A stretch of 64,000 nucleotides of DNA, from positions 1,426,001-1,490,000 of the forward strand of contig NZ_CP006911.1 in the NCBI RefSeq assembly GCF_001281385.1, written 5' to 3'. The stretch comes from Candidatus Pseudothioglobus singularis PS1. Its GTDB lineage: Bacteria > Pseudomonadota > Gammaproteobacteria > PS1 > Pseudothioglobaceae. This document shows, one piece after another, positions 18,603 to 27,676 of this stretch. The notes beneath the pieces are model-generated. The model had not been told where the DNA came from, made no database searches, and saw nothing but the letters and a program-made list of their open reading frames with translations. The stretch's first letter is position 1, and the number at the start of each line of letters is the position of its first letter. The translations under genes were made by a program, and so were the position numbers.

Positions 18603-20381
18603 ATGTCTGAGCATGCATCAAGCATTACATTTAACAGTTTTGGCCTATCTAAAGAAATCATTAAAGTACTTGATGACGTAGGATATGAAACACCCTCTGC
18701 AATTCAAGAGCAATGCATACCTCATCTTCTTGATGGCCATGATGTCATTGGTCAAGCTCAAACTGGAACAGGTAAGACAGCAGCCTTTTCCCTTCCTCTC
18801 ATTGACAGAATAGATATAAGCAATAATCAAGTTCAACTTTTGGTTCTAGCTCCTACTAGGGAGCTCGCTATTCAAGTTTCTGAGGCAATCCAAACATACT
18901 CAAGACATCTTAAAGGTTTTCATGTTCTCCCGATATATGGTGGACAGTCATATGATGTTCAACTAAGGCCCTTAAAAAGAGGAGTCCATGCAGTGGTAGG
19001 TACTCCAGGCAGAGTCATGGACCACTTAAAAAGAGGAACCCTTAAGCTAAATTCACTCAAGGCACTCGTCTTAGATGAGGCAGATGAAATGTTAAGAATG
19101 GGCTTTATTGATGATGTCAAATGGGTCATGGAAAAGCTACCTAAAGAGCGCCAAATTGCTCTTTTTTCAGCAACAATGCCAGATGTTATTAGACGGGTTG
19201 CTGAAAAATTTCTTAACAATCCTAAAATAGTAAAAGTAAAAACAAAGACTGCTACAGCAATGACAATTAGCCAAAGATACTGGCTGGTTGGTGGAGTTCA
19301 TAAACTTGATGCGCTAACGCGAATTTTAGAAGTTGAGTCATTTGATGCTCTTCTTATATTTGTTAGAACAAAAACTGCAACTGTAGATTTGGCAGAAAAA
19401 TTATCGGCTCGAGGATTTACTGCTGAAGCAATCAATGGTGATATTGCTCAGAACCAAAGAGAGAGAATTATTCAGCAACTCAAAAATGGCAAAATTGATA
19501 TATTAATTGCAACTGATGTTGCTGCTAGAGGGCTAGATGTAGAGAGAATTTCTCATGTAGTAAATTATGATATACCTCAAGATCCTGAATCATATGTTCA
19601 TAGGATAGGAAGAACTGGAAGAGCTGGAAGAGAAGGGAAAGCGATTCTTTTTGTAGCACCACGTGAGAGAAGAATGCTTAAGACGATTGAAAGAATTACA
19701 CGTCAGCCGATTGATCCCATGATGCTCCCTTCAGCAAAAATTATAAATGAACAAAGAGTCATTAACTTTAAACAAAGAATTACTAATACCCTGGAAAACC
19801 AAGATTTAACTATTTTTGAAGAACTCGTATCAAGCTATCAAGCAGAGCATGAAGTTGACGCATTTAAGATTGCTTCATCTCTAGCTCTAATGGCGCAAGG
19901 CACTGAACCGCTTCTTCTTAATGAGAAAGAGATTAATCAACCTAAATTTGACTCAGATAATAAAAATAAAATTTCAATTTCGATTAAGGCTGACCCTCTT
20001 AAAGATAATCCCTCTATTCAAATGCGAAGATATAGAATATCAGTTGGACGAAAAGACAACATCAAACCTGGGAATATTCTAGGTGCAATAGCAAATGAGG
20101 CAGAGATTAGTAGCGCTTTTATTGGAGCTATTCAAATTTTCCAAGATTTCTCAACGGTTGATTTACCTGATGAGATGCCAAAAGAAACGCTTGCTATTTT
20201 GAAAAACACAAGAGTCTATGATAAGAAACTAAATATAGAGGAGCTTTCAGAAAAAAATAACAGTACAGCACCTCGTGAATCAAAAAGTCATTTCAAAAGG
20301 GAGCACTCAAAAAGAAAAGGAAATGGCAAGCCACGCTCAAATAGAGATAAGAAATTTTCAAGAAGCAGGTCTAGAAAATAG
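18603..20381 (+). CDS. deaD: DEAD-box ATP-dependent RNA helicase DeaD/CsdA
   Basis: A 592-residue RNA helicase. RecA domain 1 has the Q motif (SAIQEQ), AQTGTGKT (about residue 58), PTRELA, DEADEML and SAT; domain 2 has ARGLDVERI and HRIGRTGRAGR. After about residue 455 there is a DbpA-like RNA-binding fold (RYRISVGRKDNIKPGNILGA), then a very basic Arg/Lys/Ser tail. This architecture is that of CsdA, which unwinds structured mRNA and aids 50S assembly at low temperature. A cold-shock protein gene follows on the same strand. Confidence 0.93.
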   Translation: MSEHASSITFNSFGLSKEIIKVLDDVGYETPSAIQEQCIPHLLDGHDVIGQAQTGTGKTAAFSLPLIDRIDISNNQVQLLVLAPTRELAIQVSEAIQTYSRHLKGFHVLPIYGGQSYDVQLRPLKRGVHAVVGTPGRVMDHLKRGTLKLNSLKALVLDEADEMLRMGFIDDVKWVMEKLPKERQIALFSATMPDVIRRVAEKFLNNPKIVKVKTKTATAMTISQRYWLVGGVHKLDALTRILEVESFDALLIFVRTKTATVDLAEKLSARGFTAEAINGDIAQNQRERIIQQLKNGKIDILIATDVAARGLDVERISHVVNYDIPQDPESYVHRIGRTGRAGREGKAILFVAPRERRMLKTIERITRQPIDPMMLPSAKIINEQRVINFKQRITNTLENQDLTIFEELVSSYQAEHEVDAFKIASSLALMAQGTEPLLLNEKEINQPKFDSDNKNKISISIKADPLKDNPSIQMRRYRISVGRKDNIKPGNILGAIANEAEISSAFIGAIQIFQDFSTVDLPDEMPKETLAILKNTRVYDKKLNIEELSEKNNSTAPRESKSHFKREHSKRKGNGKPRSNRDKKFSRSRSRK

Positions 20382-20429
20382 CCTCAAAATACTGCTACTA
20401 TCAAATTAATATACATTTTTGAATTTTTA

Positions 20430-20458
20430 GGTTAAAATTGCAAGTGCTGGTTAAAATT
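20430..20458 (+). repeat. Short direct repeat in the cspA leader region
   Basis: The 10-mer GGTTAAAATT occurs at 20430-20439 and again at 20449-20458 within the 180-base gap between deaD and cspA. Function unknown; it could belong to a regulated cold-shock leader or promoter. The rest of the gap holds no other gene I can support. Confidence 0.4.
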
Positions 20459-20561
20459 CAGCTGATTTTTATGTTGTGTTGTTGCTTCATTGTATGACGG
20501 TTTCACAGTAATTTGGGTTGGTTGCATCTTTTCCATGTTTTATTTTTTTTTAGGAGACTGC

Positions 20562-20768
20562 ATGTCTACAACAACAGGACGCGTCAAATGGTTTGACGCA
20601 AAAAAAGGTTTTGGTTTTATTGAACAAGAAAGTGGTGATGATGTATTTGTTCACTTCAGAGCTATTCAAGGTGATGGTTACAAATCACTAGAGGAAGGCC
20701 AAGAAGTAGAATTCGAACTTGAAGATGGCGCTAAAGGCCCTCAAGCTGCTAACGTAGTAGCGAAATAA
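20562..20768 (+). CDS. cspA: Cold-shock protein (CspA family)
   Basis: A 68-residue single cold-shock domain. RNP1 (KGFGFIEQ) and RNP2 (DVFVHF) are intact and length equals the family norm. The ATG at 20562 is chosen over an in-frame upstream start because it has a clear TAGGAG ribosome site 5 bases before it and begins as the family does ([12 protein letters not shown]). It binds single-stranded RNA as a chaperone. It is monocistronic, with a long leader and a strong terminator right after the stop. Confidence 0.95.
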   Translation: MSTTTGRVKWFDAKKGFGFIEQESGDDVFVHFRAIQGDGYKSLEEGQEVEFELEDGAKGPQAANVVAK

Positions 20769-20785
20769 TTTAAGAATTATTTTAT

Positions 20786-20814
20786 AAAAACCCAGCCTCA
20801 GTGCTGGGTTTTTA
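20786..20814 (+). terminator. Intrinsic terminator of cspA
   Basis: An A-rich flank plus CCCAGC pairs with GCTGGG plus a T-run, giving an 11-bp stem with a six-base loop, 18 bases after the cspA stop. Confidence 0.9.
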
Positions 20815-20830
20815 AATTAACGTTCCGTAT

Positions 20831-20878
20831 TAAACTGTTTTTTTGGTTTTTTTTAACCCCAAAGAAAACACAGTTTTA
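20831..20878. other. Imperfect A/T-rich hairpin downstream of cspA
   Basis: AAACTGT (20832-20838) pairs with ACAGTTT (20870-20876). Inside it, a T-run pairs with an A-rich stretch, and GGTT/AACC closes a six-T loop. It lies beyond the cspA terminator and before sbcB, in a gap of about 200 bases with no gene. It may be a second terminator or chance structure in AT-rich DNA. Confidence 0.35.
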
Positions 20879-21012
20879 ATTTAAATCTCTTATTGATTTT
20901 AAGTTTAGCCCCTTGTACGTCTTATTTTTTTAAGGTGGACTCTTTGATTAATCAAGCCATGCCTGTTAAAAATCTCTTGTTACATATATAATTACTGTAA
21001 ACACAGGAATAC

Positions 21013-22440
21013 ATGAAGACATTTTACTGGTACGACTACGAAACCTTTGGCCTTTCGCCAAAAGTCCAAAGAATTGCTCAATTTGCAGGAATAAGAACAG
21101 ATGAAAATCTAAATGTTCTAGACGAGCATATGTTTTACTGTAAACCCACTCATGACTCTCTTCCAGCTCCTGAAGCTTGCGCAGTTACAGGTATCACACC
21201 TCAGCTGTGTGAAAAAAAAGGCTTAATTGAGCATGAGTTTATAAAGAAAATTCATGATGAATTCTCTAAACCTGGTACCTGCATTGTTGGATACAACTCA
21301 ATTGCATTTGATGATGAATATACAAGGCACACTCTTTTCAGAAACTTCTTAGATCCTTACTCTTGGCATTGGCAAAATGGCAATGCAAGATGGGACATAC
21401 TTAATGTGGCAAGATTTTGCTATGCACATAAAGAAGAGGGAAGCCTTAATTGGGTTAAAAATGAAAGAAATAGACCTATCTTTAAACTTGATAGGCTAGC
21501 TCCTGCTAATCACATTGAACATACTAATGCTCACGATGCAATGGCTGATGTTAGAGCTACTATTGGTATTGCAAGGATTATCAAAGATACGCAGCCAAAG
21601 TTTTTTAATTACGCGTTAAGCCTCAATGATAAAAAAGAAGTCGCTCAACTGGTAAAGCCTCTACACCCTATGCTTTTAACATCTTCATCTTTTGGCTATA
21701 AGTCATCATTTACAAGACTCGTTACTTCAATTTGTAATCATCCTGAATACAATGATCGTTCGATTGTCTTTAATTTGAATCAAGACCCTGAGATTTTTTT
21801 AGAGCTTGAGTCTGAAGAATTAAAAACATTAACGTTTTCCAAAAAATCAGACCTACCTAAAGGCATTGAAAAGCTTGATCTCAGTGAGTTGGTCTATAAC
21901 AAAAGCCCAATGTTTGTATGTAGTCCAAACTCAGATAACTTTAAACTATCGCCAATTTTGATTGAGAAATTTGAATTAAACTTAGACAAGTGTCTGAAAA
22001 ATTTACGATTTATTCAGCATAATAGCCAAAGTATTGAAGATAAAGTGCGTGCAATTTACAGAAACGACTCTGATAGGGAGCCAAGCAGAGATGTTGATCA
22101 GTCACTATATGATGGTTTTATAAGTAATAATGATCGACAAATTTGCAATGAGATTCAAAATTTATCACCAACTCAACTATCTGAATTTGTCCCAGAATTT
22201 GAAGATAGAAGACTGACCAAGTTATTTTTAAACTTTAAAGCAAGAAATTATCCTCAGCTACTCAATGAATTTGAACAAGAACAGTGGTTTGAAATAGTTC
22301 AATCCAGAATTCAGAGTGGTGCAAATGGATTTCTTTCAATTGATAGCTTTGAAAGAAGCATAGAAAGCCTCAGAGAGACTCAGCCTAGAAGGGAAAACCT
22401 TTGGAAAGAGCTAGAAGACTATGCACAATCATTTATCTAA
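21013..22440 (+). CDS. sbcB: Exodeoxyribonuclease I
   Basis: A 475-residue 3'-5' single-strand DNA exonuclease used in recombination and mismatch repair. The DEDD active site is visible: DYETFG at the N-terminus, GYNSIAFDDEYTRH, and HTNAHDAMADVRAT. After the nuclease domain come the SH3-like and C-terminal regions typical of ExoI; length equals that of E. coli SbcB (475). Preceded by a non-coding gap of about 200 bases and transcribed alone. Confidence 0.95.
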   Translation: MKTFYWYDYETFGLSPKVQRIAQFAGIRTDENLNVLDEHMFYCKPTHDSLPAPEACAVTGITPQLCEKKGLIEHEFIKKIHDEFSKPGTCIVGYNSIAFDDEYTRHTLFRNFLDPYSWHWQNGNARWDILNVARFCYAHKEEGSLNWVKNERNRPIFKLDRLAPANHIEHTNAHDAMADVRATIGIARIIKDTQPKFFNYALSLNDKKEVAQLVKPLHPMLLTSSSFGYKSSFTRLVTSICNHPEYNDRSIVFNLNQDPEIFLELESEELKTLTFSKKSDLPKGIEKLDLSELVYNKSPMFVCSPNSDNFKLSPILIEKFELNLDKCLKNLRFIQHNSQSIEDKVRAIYRNDSDREPSRDVDQSLYDGFISNNDRQICNEIQNLSPTQLSEFVPEFEDRRLTKLFLNFKARNYPQLLNEFEQEQWFEIVQSRIQSGANGFLSIDSFERSIESLRETQPRRENLWKELEDYAQSFI

Positions 22441-22456
22441 GAGCAAGAGCTAGTTA

Positions 22457-22485
22457 TTGATAAATATGTAAAAATTAAGTATAAT
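22457..22485 (+). promoter_or_regulatory. Sigma-70 promoter for nth
   Basis: TTGATA (22457-22462) and TATAAT (22480-22485) are spaced by exactly 17 bases, an almost consensus promoter, 34 bases before the nth ATG. Confidence 0.68.
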
Positions 22486-22519
22486 ATTTGCCCATAGTTT
22501 AATCATTAAAAAGGTTCAA

Positions 22520-23152
22520 ATGAACGCAGAAACAAGAAGTGAAATGTTTGCTAGGCTTTTAAAGCAAATACCAAATCCTACAACTGAACTGAACTACTCA
22601 ACATCGTTTGAACTTCTAGTTGCTGTTACACTATCAGCACAAGCGACTGATAAGAGCGTTAATCAAGTCACTGATATCTTATTTCCTCTTGCAAATACAC
22701 CCGAAACTATATTTGAGCTGGGTGAAGATACCTTAAGAGAAACAATCAAGTCTATTGGTCTATTTAATTCAAAAGCTAAGCATATCATTCAAACTTGCAG
22801 GATATTGATTGATAAATATAACTCTGAAGTTCCAGAAACTAGAAAGGAACTTGAAGCTTTACCAGGTGTCGGCAGAAAAACCGCAAATGTAGTTCTAAAT
22901 ACGGCATTTGGTCAACCTACCATTGCAGTAGATACACACATATATAGAGTAGCCAACAGAACTGCTATCGCATCTGGGAAAACTGTTCTAGAGGTTGAAA
23001 AGAAACTCATTAAATTCATTCCAGATGAATTTAAAGTTCCAGCACACCACCTTATGATTCTTCATGGCAGATACGTATGTAAGGCAAGATCACCGCACTG
23101 CCCTGATTGTACCTTGCTAGATTTGTGTGAATATGAAGAGAAAAATATTTAA
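22520..23152 (+). CDS. nth: Endonuclease III
   Basis: A 210-residue bifunctional DNA glycosylase/AP lyase removing oxidised pyrimidines. The helix-hairpin-helix LPGVGRKTANVVLN includes the catalytic lysine; VDTHIYRVANR has the catalytic aspartate. The C-terminal cluster C-x6-C-x2-C-x5-C (CKARSPHCPDCTLLDLC) binds the 4Fe-4S centre. Length matches E. coli Nth (211). Own promoter upstream; a DUF1841 gene follows after 10 bases. Confidence 0.97.
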   Translation: MNAETRSEMFARLLKQIPNPTTELNYSTSFELLVAVTLSAQATDKSVNQVTDILFPLANTPETIFELGEDTLRETIKSIGLFNSKAKHIIQTCRILIDKYNSEVPETRKELEALPGVGRKTANVVLNTAFGQPTIAVDTHIYRVANRTAIASGKTVLEVEKKLIKFIPDEFKVPAHHLMILHGRYVCKARSPHCPDCTLLDLCEYEEKNI

Positions 23153-23162
23153 AGCATATTAA

Positions 23163-23573
23163 GTGTTTACATCCAACAGATCTAAACAAAGACAATATCT
23201 AAAACAAGCCTGGGAAAAATACACGAGTCAGGAACAACTAGAGCCATTGGAACTTCAATTATCAAAGATAGTTGAACAACATCCAGAATATCAAAACTTA
23301 ATCAAAAATTTAGATTCAGAGTATTTTCCTGAACAAGGCAACACTAACCCCTTTCTTCATATTAACCTTCATCTGACCCTTCAAGATCAAATTACAATGG
23401 ACCAACCAAAAGGAATTAAGGAAATTCATAGTCAACTTTTACTAAAAATCAAAGATGCGCATGAAGTAGAACATATGATGATGGAACATATAGCAGAAAT
23501 GATTTTCAATGCTCAAAAAAATAATGCTGCTTTTGATCTTGATGGTTACATTCAGGCTCTAAAACAGCTTTAA
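23163..23573 (+). CDS. DUF1841 family protein
   Basis: A 136-residue soluble protein of a conserved proteobacterial family of unknown function. The N-terminus (MFTSNRSKQRQYLKQAWEKY) and the HINLHLTLQDQ and HEVEHMMMEHIAEM segments are characteristic. Translation starts at GTG; no ATG is better placed. Histidine- and glutamate-rich helices suggest a metal site, but that is conjecture. Likely co-transcribed with nth. Confidence 0.85.
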   Translation: MFTSNRSKQRQYLKQAWEKYTSQEQLEPLELQLSKIVEQHPEYQNLIKNLDSEYFPEQGNTNPFLHINLHLTLQDQITMDQPKGIKEIHSQLLLKIKDAHEVEHMMMEHIAEMIFNAQKNNAAFDLDGYIQALKQL

Positions 23574-23624
23574 AAAATTTATAGATTAATAGCCTAGATC
23601 TAGACTACTAACAATGCTTATAAA

Positions 23625-24239
23625 TTAAGCCCACTCAACAAAATTTCTGAGTAATTGAAGACCGTCACTTTGTGACTTTTCAGGATGAAATTGAACCGCA
23701 AATATTTTATCAATAGCTATTGCAGAAGCAAATAATTGACCATACTCTGTTGTCCCCACCACGCAAGAAGTGTCAGTCGGAGTAACATAATAACTATGGA
23801 CACTATAAAAACGGCTATTATTATCAATTTTGTACCAAAGTGGATGATTTTTTACTTGATTAACATTATTCCATCCCATATGTGGTATTTTTAAATCTTT
23901 ATTATTAAATTTAACGACATCACCTGGTACTATTGAAAGACCATTTGTACCATTATTTTCTTCACTATAACCAAATAATAACTGAAGTCCAAGACAAATT
24001 CCTAGAAATGGTTTCGATTCGGAAGATAATTTTATTGCACTTATAAGATCATTGGACTCAAGTGCTCTCATGCAGGAGCCCATAGCTCCTTGTCCTGGAA
24101 AAACAACTCTATCTGAGTCTCGAATAACTTTTGGATCATTAGTGAGAATACACTCATCATTTGGAGCAACATATTCTAATGCTTTTTGAACAGAACGGAC
24201 ATTTCCCATTCCGTAGTCAACAATTGCAATTGTTTGCAT
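23625..24239 (-). CDS. hisH: Imidazole glycerol phosphate synthase subunit HisH
   Basis: A 204-residue glutaminase subunit that channels ammonia to HisF in histidine synthesis. Triad: Cys in GICLGLQLLFG, His/Glu in VQFHPEKS. The N-terminus MQTIAIVDYGMGNVRSV is typical. It is the last gene of an asd-hisB-hisH run, 21 bases after hisB. hisF is not in the window; hisA lies 35 kb away. Confidence 0.96.
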   Translation of the reverse strand: MQTIAIVDYGMGNVRSVQKALEYVAPNDECILTNDPKVIRDSDRVVFPGQGAMGSCMRALESNDLISAIKLSSESKPFLGICLGLQLLFGYSEENNGTNGLSIVPGDVVKFNNKDLKIPHMGWNNVNQVKNHPLWYKIDNNSRFYSVHSYYVTPTDTSCVVGTTEYGQLFASAIAIDKIFAVQFHPEKSQSDGLQLLRNFVEWA

Positions 24240-24260
24240 GTTGCCCTTCCTAGTTATCTT

Positions 24261-24842
24261 CTAGAGTGAACCCTTGGTTGAGGGAATTATATTTGATTGC
24301 CTTTCATCTGGAGTTGTAGCCATTCGAAGTGCCCTTCCAAATGCCTTAAAAACTGTTTCAGCTTGATGATGCGAATTAATTCCCTTTAAATTATCAATAT
24401 GAAGAGTGACCAATGAATGATTAACAAACCCTTGAAAAAATTCTCTAATAAGATCAAGATCAAATGAACCCACTCTATCCCTTGTGAACTTAACACCTAG
24501 ATCTAATCCTGGCCTCCCTGATAGGTCCACAACCACTCTTGATAACGCTTCATCAAGAGGAACATAGGCGTGACCATATCGAGTTAGACCTTTTTTATCA
24601 CCTACTGCCTCAAAAAAAGCCTGCCCAAGTGTTATTCCAATATCTTCAACAGTATGATGATCATCAATTTCATTATCTCCTTTACAGTCAATGGTCAGGT
24701 CCATTAGTCCGTGACGAGCAATTTGATCTAACATGTGATCCAAGAATGGAACACCTGTTTCAATTTTAGAATTACCAACGCCATAAAGCTCAAGGCTTAT
24801 TTTGATGTTAGTTTCGTTTGTTTTGCGCTCTTTAATAATCAT
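24261..24842 (-). CDS. hisB: Imidazoleglycerol-phosphate dehydratase
   Basis: A 193-residue monofunctional dehydratase (step 7 of histidine synthesis), not fused to the histidinol-phosphatase as in E. coli. Mn-binding histidine motifs are clear: [23 protein letters not shown], and [17 protein letters not shown]. Length is the usual 190-200. It follows asd by 14 bases. Confidence 0.97.
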   Translation of the reverse strand: MIIKERKTNETNIKISLELYGVGNSKIETGVPFLDHMLDQIARHGLMDLTIDCKGDNEIDDHHTVEDIGITLGQAFFEAVGDKKGLTRYGHAYVPLDEALSRVVVDLSGRPGLDLGVKFTRDRVGSFDLDLIREFFQGFVNHSLVTLHIDNLKGINSHHQAETVFKAFGRALRMATTPDERQSNIIPSTKGSL

Positions 24843-24856
24843 GATTTGATTTTATC

Positions 24857-25882
24857 TTATGAAATATAGTCTCTGATGAGTATTTCAGCTATTTGAATTG
24901 TGTTCAGAGCCGCTCCTTTCCTAATATTATCCGAAACAACCCACATATTTAACCCATTTTCAAAACTAATATCTTCTCTTATCCTGCTGACATAAGTTGC
25001 ATCATTATTAGTTGCTTCAGAAAATGGAGTTGCGTAACCACCATCCTCTCTTTGATCCATCACTACCACGCCGTCAGCTTTTTCAAGCAAATTCCTAGCA
25101 TCATCTGCACTAATTTTCTCTTTAGTTTCTATATGAACAGCCTCAGAATGACCATATACAACTGGAATTCTTACAGCCGTTGGATTAACGAGAATACTTT
25201 CATCCTCAAAGATTTTTTGTGTCTCCCAGACCATTTTCATCTCTTCTCTTGTGTATCCATTTTCTTGAAAAGTATCTATATGGGGTATAGCATTGAATGC
25301 TATTTGCTTAGGATATACTTCCACTTCAACATCATTACCATTGAGTAAGTTAGCAGTTTGAGAGGTGAGCTCTGTAATTGCTTCTTTGCCACTGCCTGAA
25401 ACCGCCTGATATGTAGCCACATTAATTCTTGAGATGCCTACAGCATCATATATTGGCTTAAGAGCAACTAACATCTGAATCGTTGAACAATTGGGATTAG
25501 CAATAATATTGCGATTTGTATAGTTAGCGATTGCATGGGGATTTACTTCCGGAACTACTAAAGGGATTTCCTCGTCCCTTCTAAAATGTGAAGTATTATC
25601 AATCACGATACAGCCTTGTTCAGCTGCAATGGGTGCATATTTTTCCGAAATACTTCCTCCAGCTGAAAACAATCCAATCTGGACTTTTGAAAAATCAAAA
25701 GTTTCAAGATCTTCAACCACCCATGACTTACCTTGGCAAGAGACCTTACTTCCTGCTGATCTTTTTGAGGCTAAAGGGTAAAGATTTTCAATAGGAAAGT
25801 TTCTCTGATCAAGAATTGAGATTAGAGTTTCACCAACTGCTCCAGTTGCTCCAACAATAGCTACGTTATATTTTTGACTCAT
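24857..25882 (-). CDS. asd: Aspartate-semialdehyde dehydrogenase
   Basis: A 341-residue NADPH-dependent enzyme producing aspartate semialdehyde for lysine, threonine, methionine and diaminopimelate. Rossmann loop GATGAVGETL at the N-terminus, SAGGSISEKYAP, and the catalytic cysteine in NPNCSTIQM near residue 131; GSGKEAI and the late histidine in VYGHSEAVH are as expected. First gene of asd-hisB-hisH. It acts after aspartokinase; an aspartokinase-like gene is at 53-54 kb. Confidence 0.96.
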   Translation of the reverse strand: MSQKYNVAIVGATGAVGETLISILDQRNFPIENLYPLASKRSAGSKVSCQGKSWVVEDLETFDFSKVQIGLFSAGGSISEKYAPIAAEQGCIVIDNTSHFRRDEEIPLVVPEVNPHAIANYTNRNIIANPNCSTIQMLVALKPIYDAVGISRINVATYQAVSGSGKEAITELTSQTANLLNGNDVEVEVYPKQIAFNAIPHIDTFQENGYTREEMKMVWETQKIFEDESILVNPTAVRIPVVYGHSEAVHIETKEKISADDARNLLEKADGVVVMDQREDGGYATPFSEATNNDATYVSRIREDISFENGLNMWVVSDNIRKGAALNTIQIAEILIRDYIS

Positions 25883-26006
25883 AATGTTCTAAGGCTTTAA
25901 AAAGACTTTAGATTATAAAGTACTAGACCTAATATTCATAAATATATACAACACTTTCGGCTTTTTATTGCCTGAAATCAAGAAAATACTCTTATTTTTA
26001 ATAAAA

Positions 26007-26912
26007 TCAAGGGAGTCTCCATTGCAATTTACCATCATTAAACGAAGCTGTGTACAACTCAAACCAAGACTCACGATCCATTTTTACATTCATAGCATCT
26101 GAAATTTTCGCTATCCTATTTAGATTATTTGTCCCCATTACAGGACAAATCCTTGCTGGATGAGCCAATAACCAAGCAACTGCAACTGCTGCTATATCAA
26201 CATTTTGATTAACAGCTATCTTTTTTAAGGCCTTACCAAGTATTCCTTTATCCTTCATCAGTTTGCCACCTCCAAGAGGTGACCAAGCCATAATTGTTGT
26301 TGCTCGCTCCTGATGAAAAGCCAGATCTCCATTTGTAAAAGAGTCAGTTGCAGCTAAGGACATTTCAATTTGATTAGTCACTAGGTGACTTTTCATGGAT
26401 GACTGCAGAAGATTGAAGTCCCAAGGCTTAAAGTTTGAGACACCCACTTCTTTAACTTTTCCAGACTTTATAAGATCATCTAAAGCCTTTCCAGTCTCAT
26501 GATGATCCAAAAAAGGGTCTTGGCGATGAATTAATAGTAGATCTAGATAATCTGTAGCCATATTCTTTAAAGATGAGTCCACAGAATTAAAAATATGCTC
26601 CCTTGAGGTGTCATAATGACTCACAGATACACCAGCATATCTATCAGAGGGGTTGACTATGCAACATTTAGATACAATCTCAATCTTATGCCTTAACGAT
26701 GGATTAGCTTTCAAGACCTCTCCAAATAATGCTTCAGCTGAATACAAGCCATATACAGCAGCCTGATCAAATGAAGTTATCCCCTGACCCAGGCAAAGGT
26801 TAACTTTATCACTAATATGTTTTGATGAGGTATTGATGTCGTCAGCTAAACGCCACATTCCATAAATTATTCTACTAATGCTAGAAGAACTAGATAAATT
26901 TACACGCTCCAT
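26007..26912 (-). CDS. Aldo/keto reductase family oxidoreductase (YdhF-like)
   Basis: A 301-residue (alpha/beta)8 NADPH-dependent carbonyl reductase. The catalytic tetrad is visible: Asp and Tyr in SFDQAAVYG, Lys in IVSKCC, His in LLLIHRQDP. GVSNFKPWDF and AWSPLGGGKL are cofactor/loop signatures, and the ending resembles E. coli YdhF (298). Physiological substrate unknown. It is the last gene of the dsbA-thiD-hisC-nif3 run, 23 bases after nif3. Confidence 0.87.
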   Translation of the reverse strand: MERVNLSSSSSISRIIYGMWRLADDINTSSKHISDKVNLCLGQGITSFDQAAVYGLYSAEALFGEVLKANPSLRHKIEIVSKCCIVNPSDRYAGVSVSHYDTSREHIFNSVDSSLKNMATDYLDLLLIHRQDPFLDHHETGKALDDLIKSGKVKEVGVSNFKPWDFNLLQSSMKSHLVTNQIEMSLAATDSFTNGDLAFHQERATTIMAWSPLGGGKLMKDKGILGKALKKIAVNQNVDIAAVAVAWLLAHPARICPVMGTNNLNRIAKISDAMNVKMDRESWFELYTASFNDGKLQWRLP

Positions 26913-26935
26913 GGAGGCTCCAAATGATAATGTAA

Positions 26936-27676
26936 CTAGACAGAGTTATCGACATCAATAAATTGATGTTGCAATTTAAATTTAGCACTGAGATGATTGC
27001 ATAGTGACTGAACTCCATATCTTTCAGTTGCATGGTGTCCAGCTGAGATAAAGGCAATGCCATTCTCTTTAGCCACTGCAGGAGTTCTTTCAGAGACCTC
27101 ACCACTTAAATATAAGTCAACCTTGAGTTTTATAGCCTCATCTATGAAGCCTTGTGCTCCACCAGTGCACCAAGCAATCTTGTTTACTGATTCTTTCATT
27201 TCACCAAATAACTGGGGCGTCCTTCCCAGCTCTTTCTCAATTAAACTAGAAAAACTCTTTAAATCAGTTTTTAATTCACCCTGCCAAAGGTAACTATCCT
27301 CAACTGGCCTCATTTTTTTTATTCCAAGGATTCTACCTAATTCAATATTATTTCCTACTTCAGGATGGTCATCTAATGGAAGGTGGTAACCAAATAGATT
27401 GATATTATTATTCATAAGCAGGGCAATCTTCTTTCGCTTCGCTCCCGTTATTAAATTAGATTCGTTATCCCAAAAAATACCATGGTGGACAAAAATAGCA
27501 TCCGCATTTTCTTCAATAGCACGCTCAATAAGATCTAAATTGGCACTAACACCACTTACAATTTTATCAATACTGTCAGATCCTTCAATTTGAATTCCAT
27601 TGGGGCCATAATCCTTAAAATTTTTAACACTTAAGAATTTATTACAATAATTATCTAACTCTTCTCTATGAACCAT
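26936..27676 (-). CDS. Nif3-like dinuclear metal centre protein (YbgI family)
   Basis: A 246-residue member of the Nif3/YbgI family (often called GTP cyclohydrolase I type 2), forming toroidal hexamers with a di-metal centre. Metal ligands: FVHHGIFW, GYHLPLDDH, and GHHATERYG near the C-terminus. An in-frame ATG lies 18 bases upstream, but the ATG at 27676 has an AGGA ribosome site at proper distance inside hisC, and gives E. coli-like length (247). It overlaps hisC by 11 bases. Biochemical role is unsettled. Confidence 0.9.
   Translation of the reverse strand: MVHREELDNYCNKFLSVKNFKDYGPNGIQIEGSDSIDKIVSGVSANLDLIERAIEENADAIFVHHGIFWDNESNLITGAKRKKIALLMNNNINLFGYHLPLDDHPEVGNNIELGRILGIKKMRPVEDSYLWQGELKTDLKSFSSLIEKELGRTPQLFGEMKESVNKIAWCTGGAQGFIDEAIKLKVDLYLSGEVSERTPAVAKENGIAFISAGHHATERYGVQSLCNHLSAKFKLQHQFIDVDNSV

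Noticed and set aside
23574-23624. CTAGATCTAG palindrome in the convergent gap between the DUF1841 gene and hisH
   Set aside because: Short and without an adjacent T-run; likely chance.
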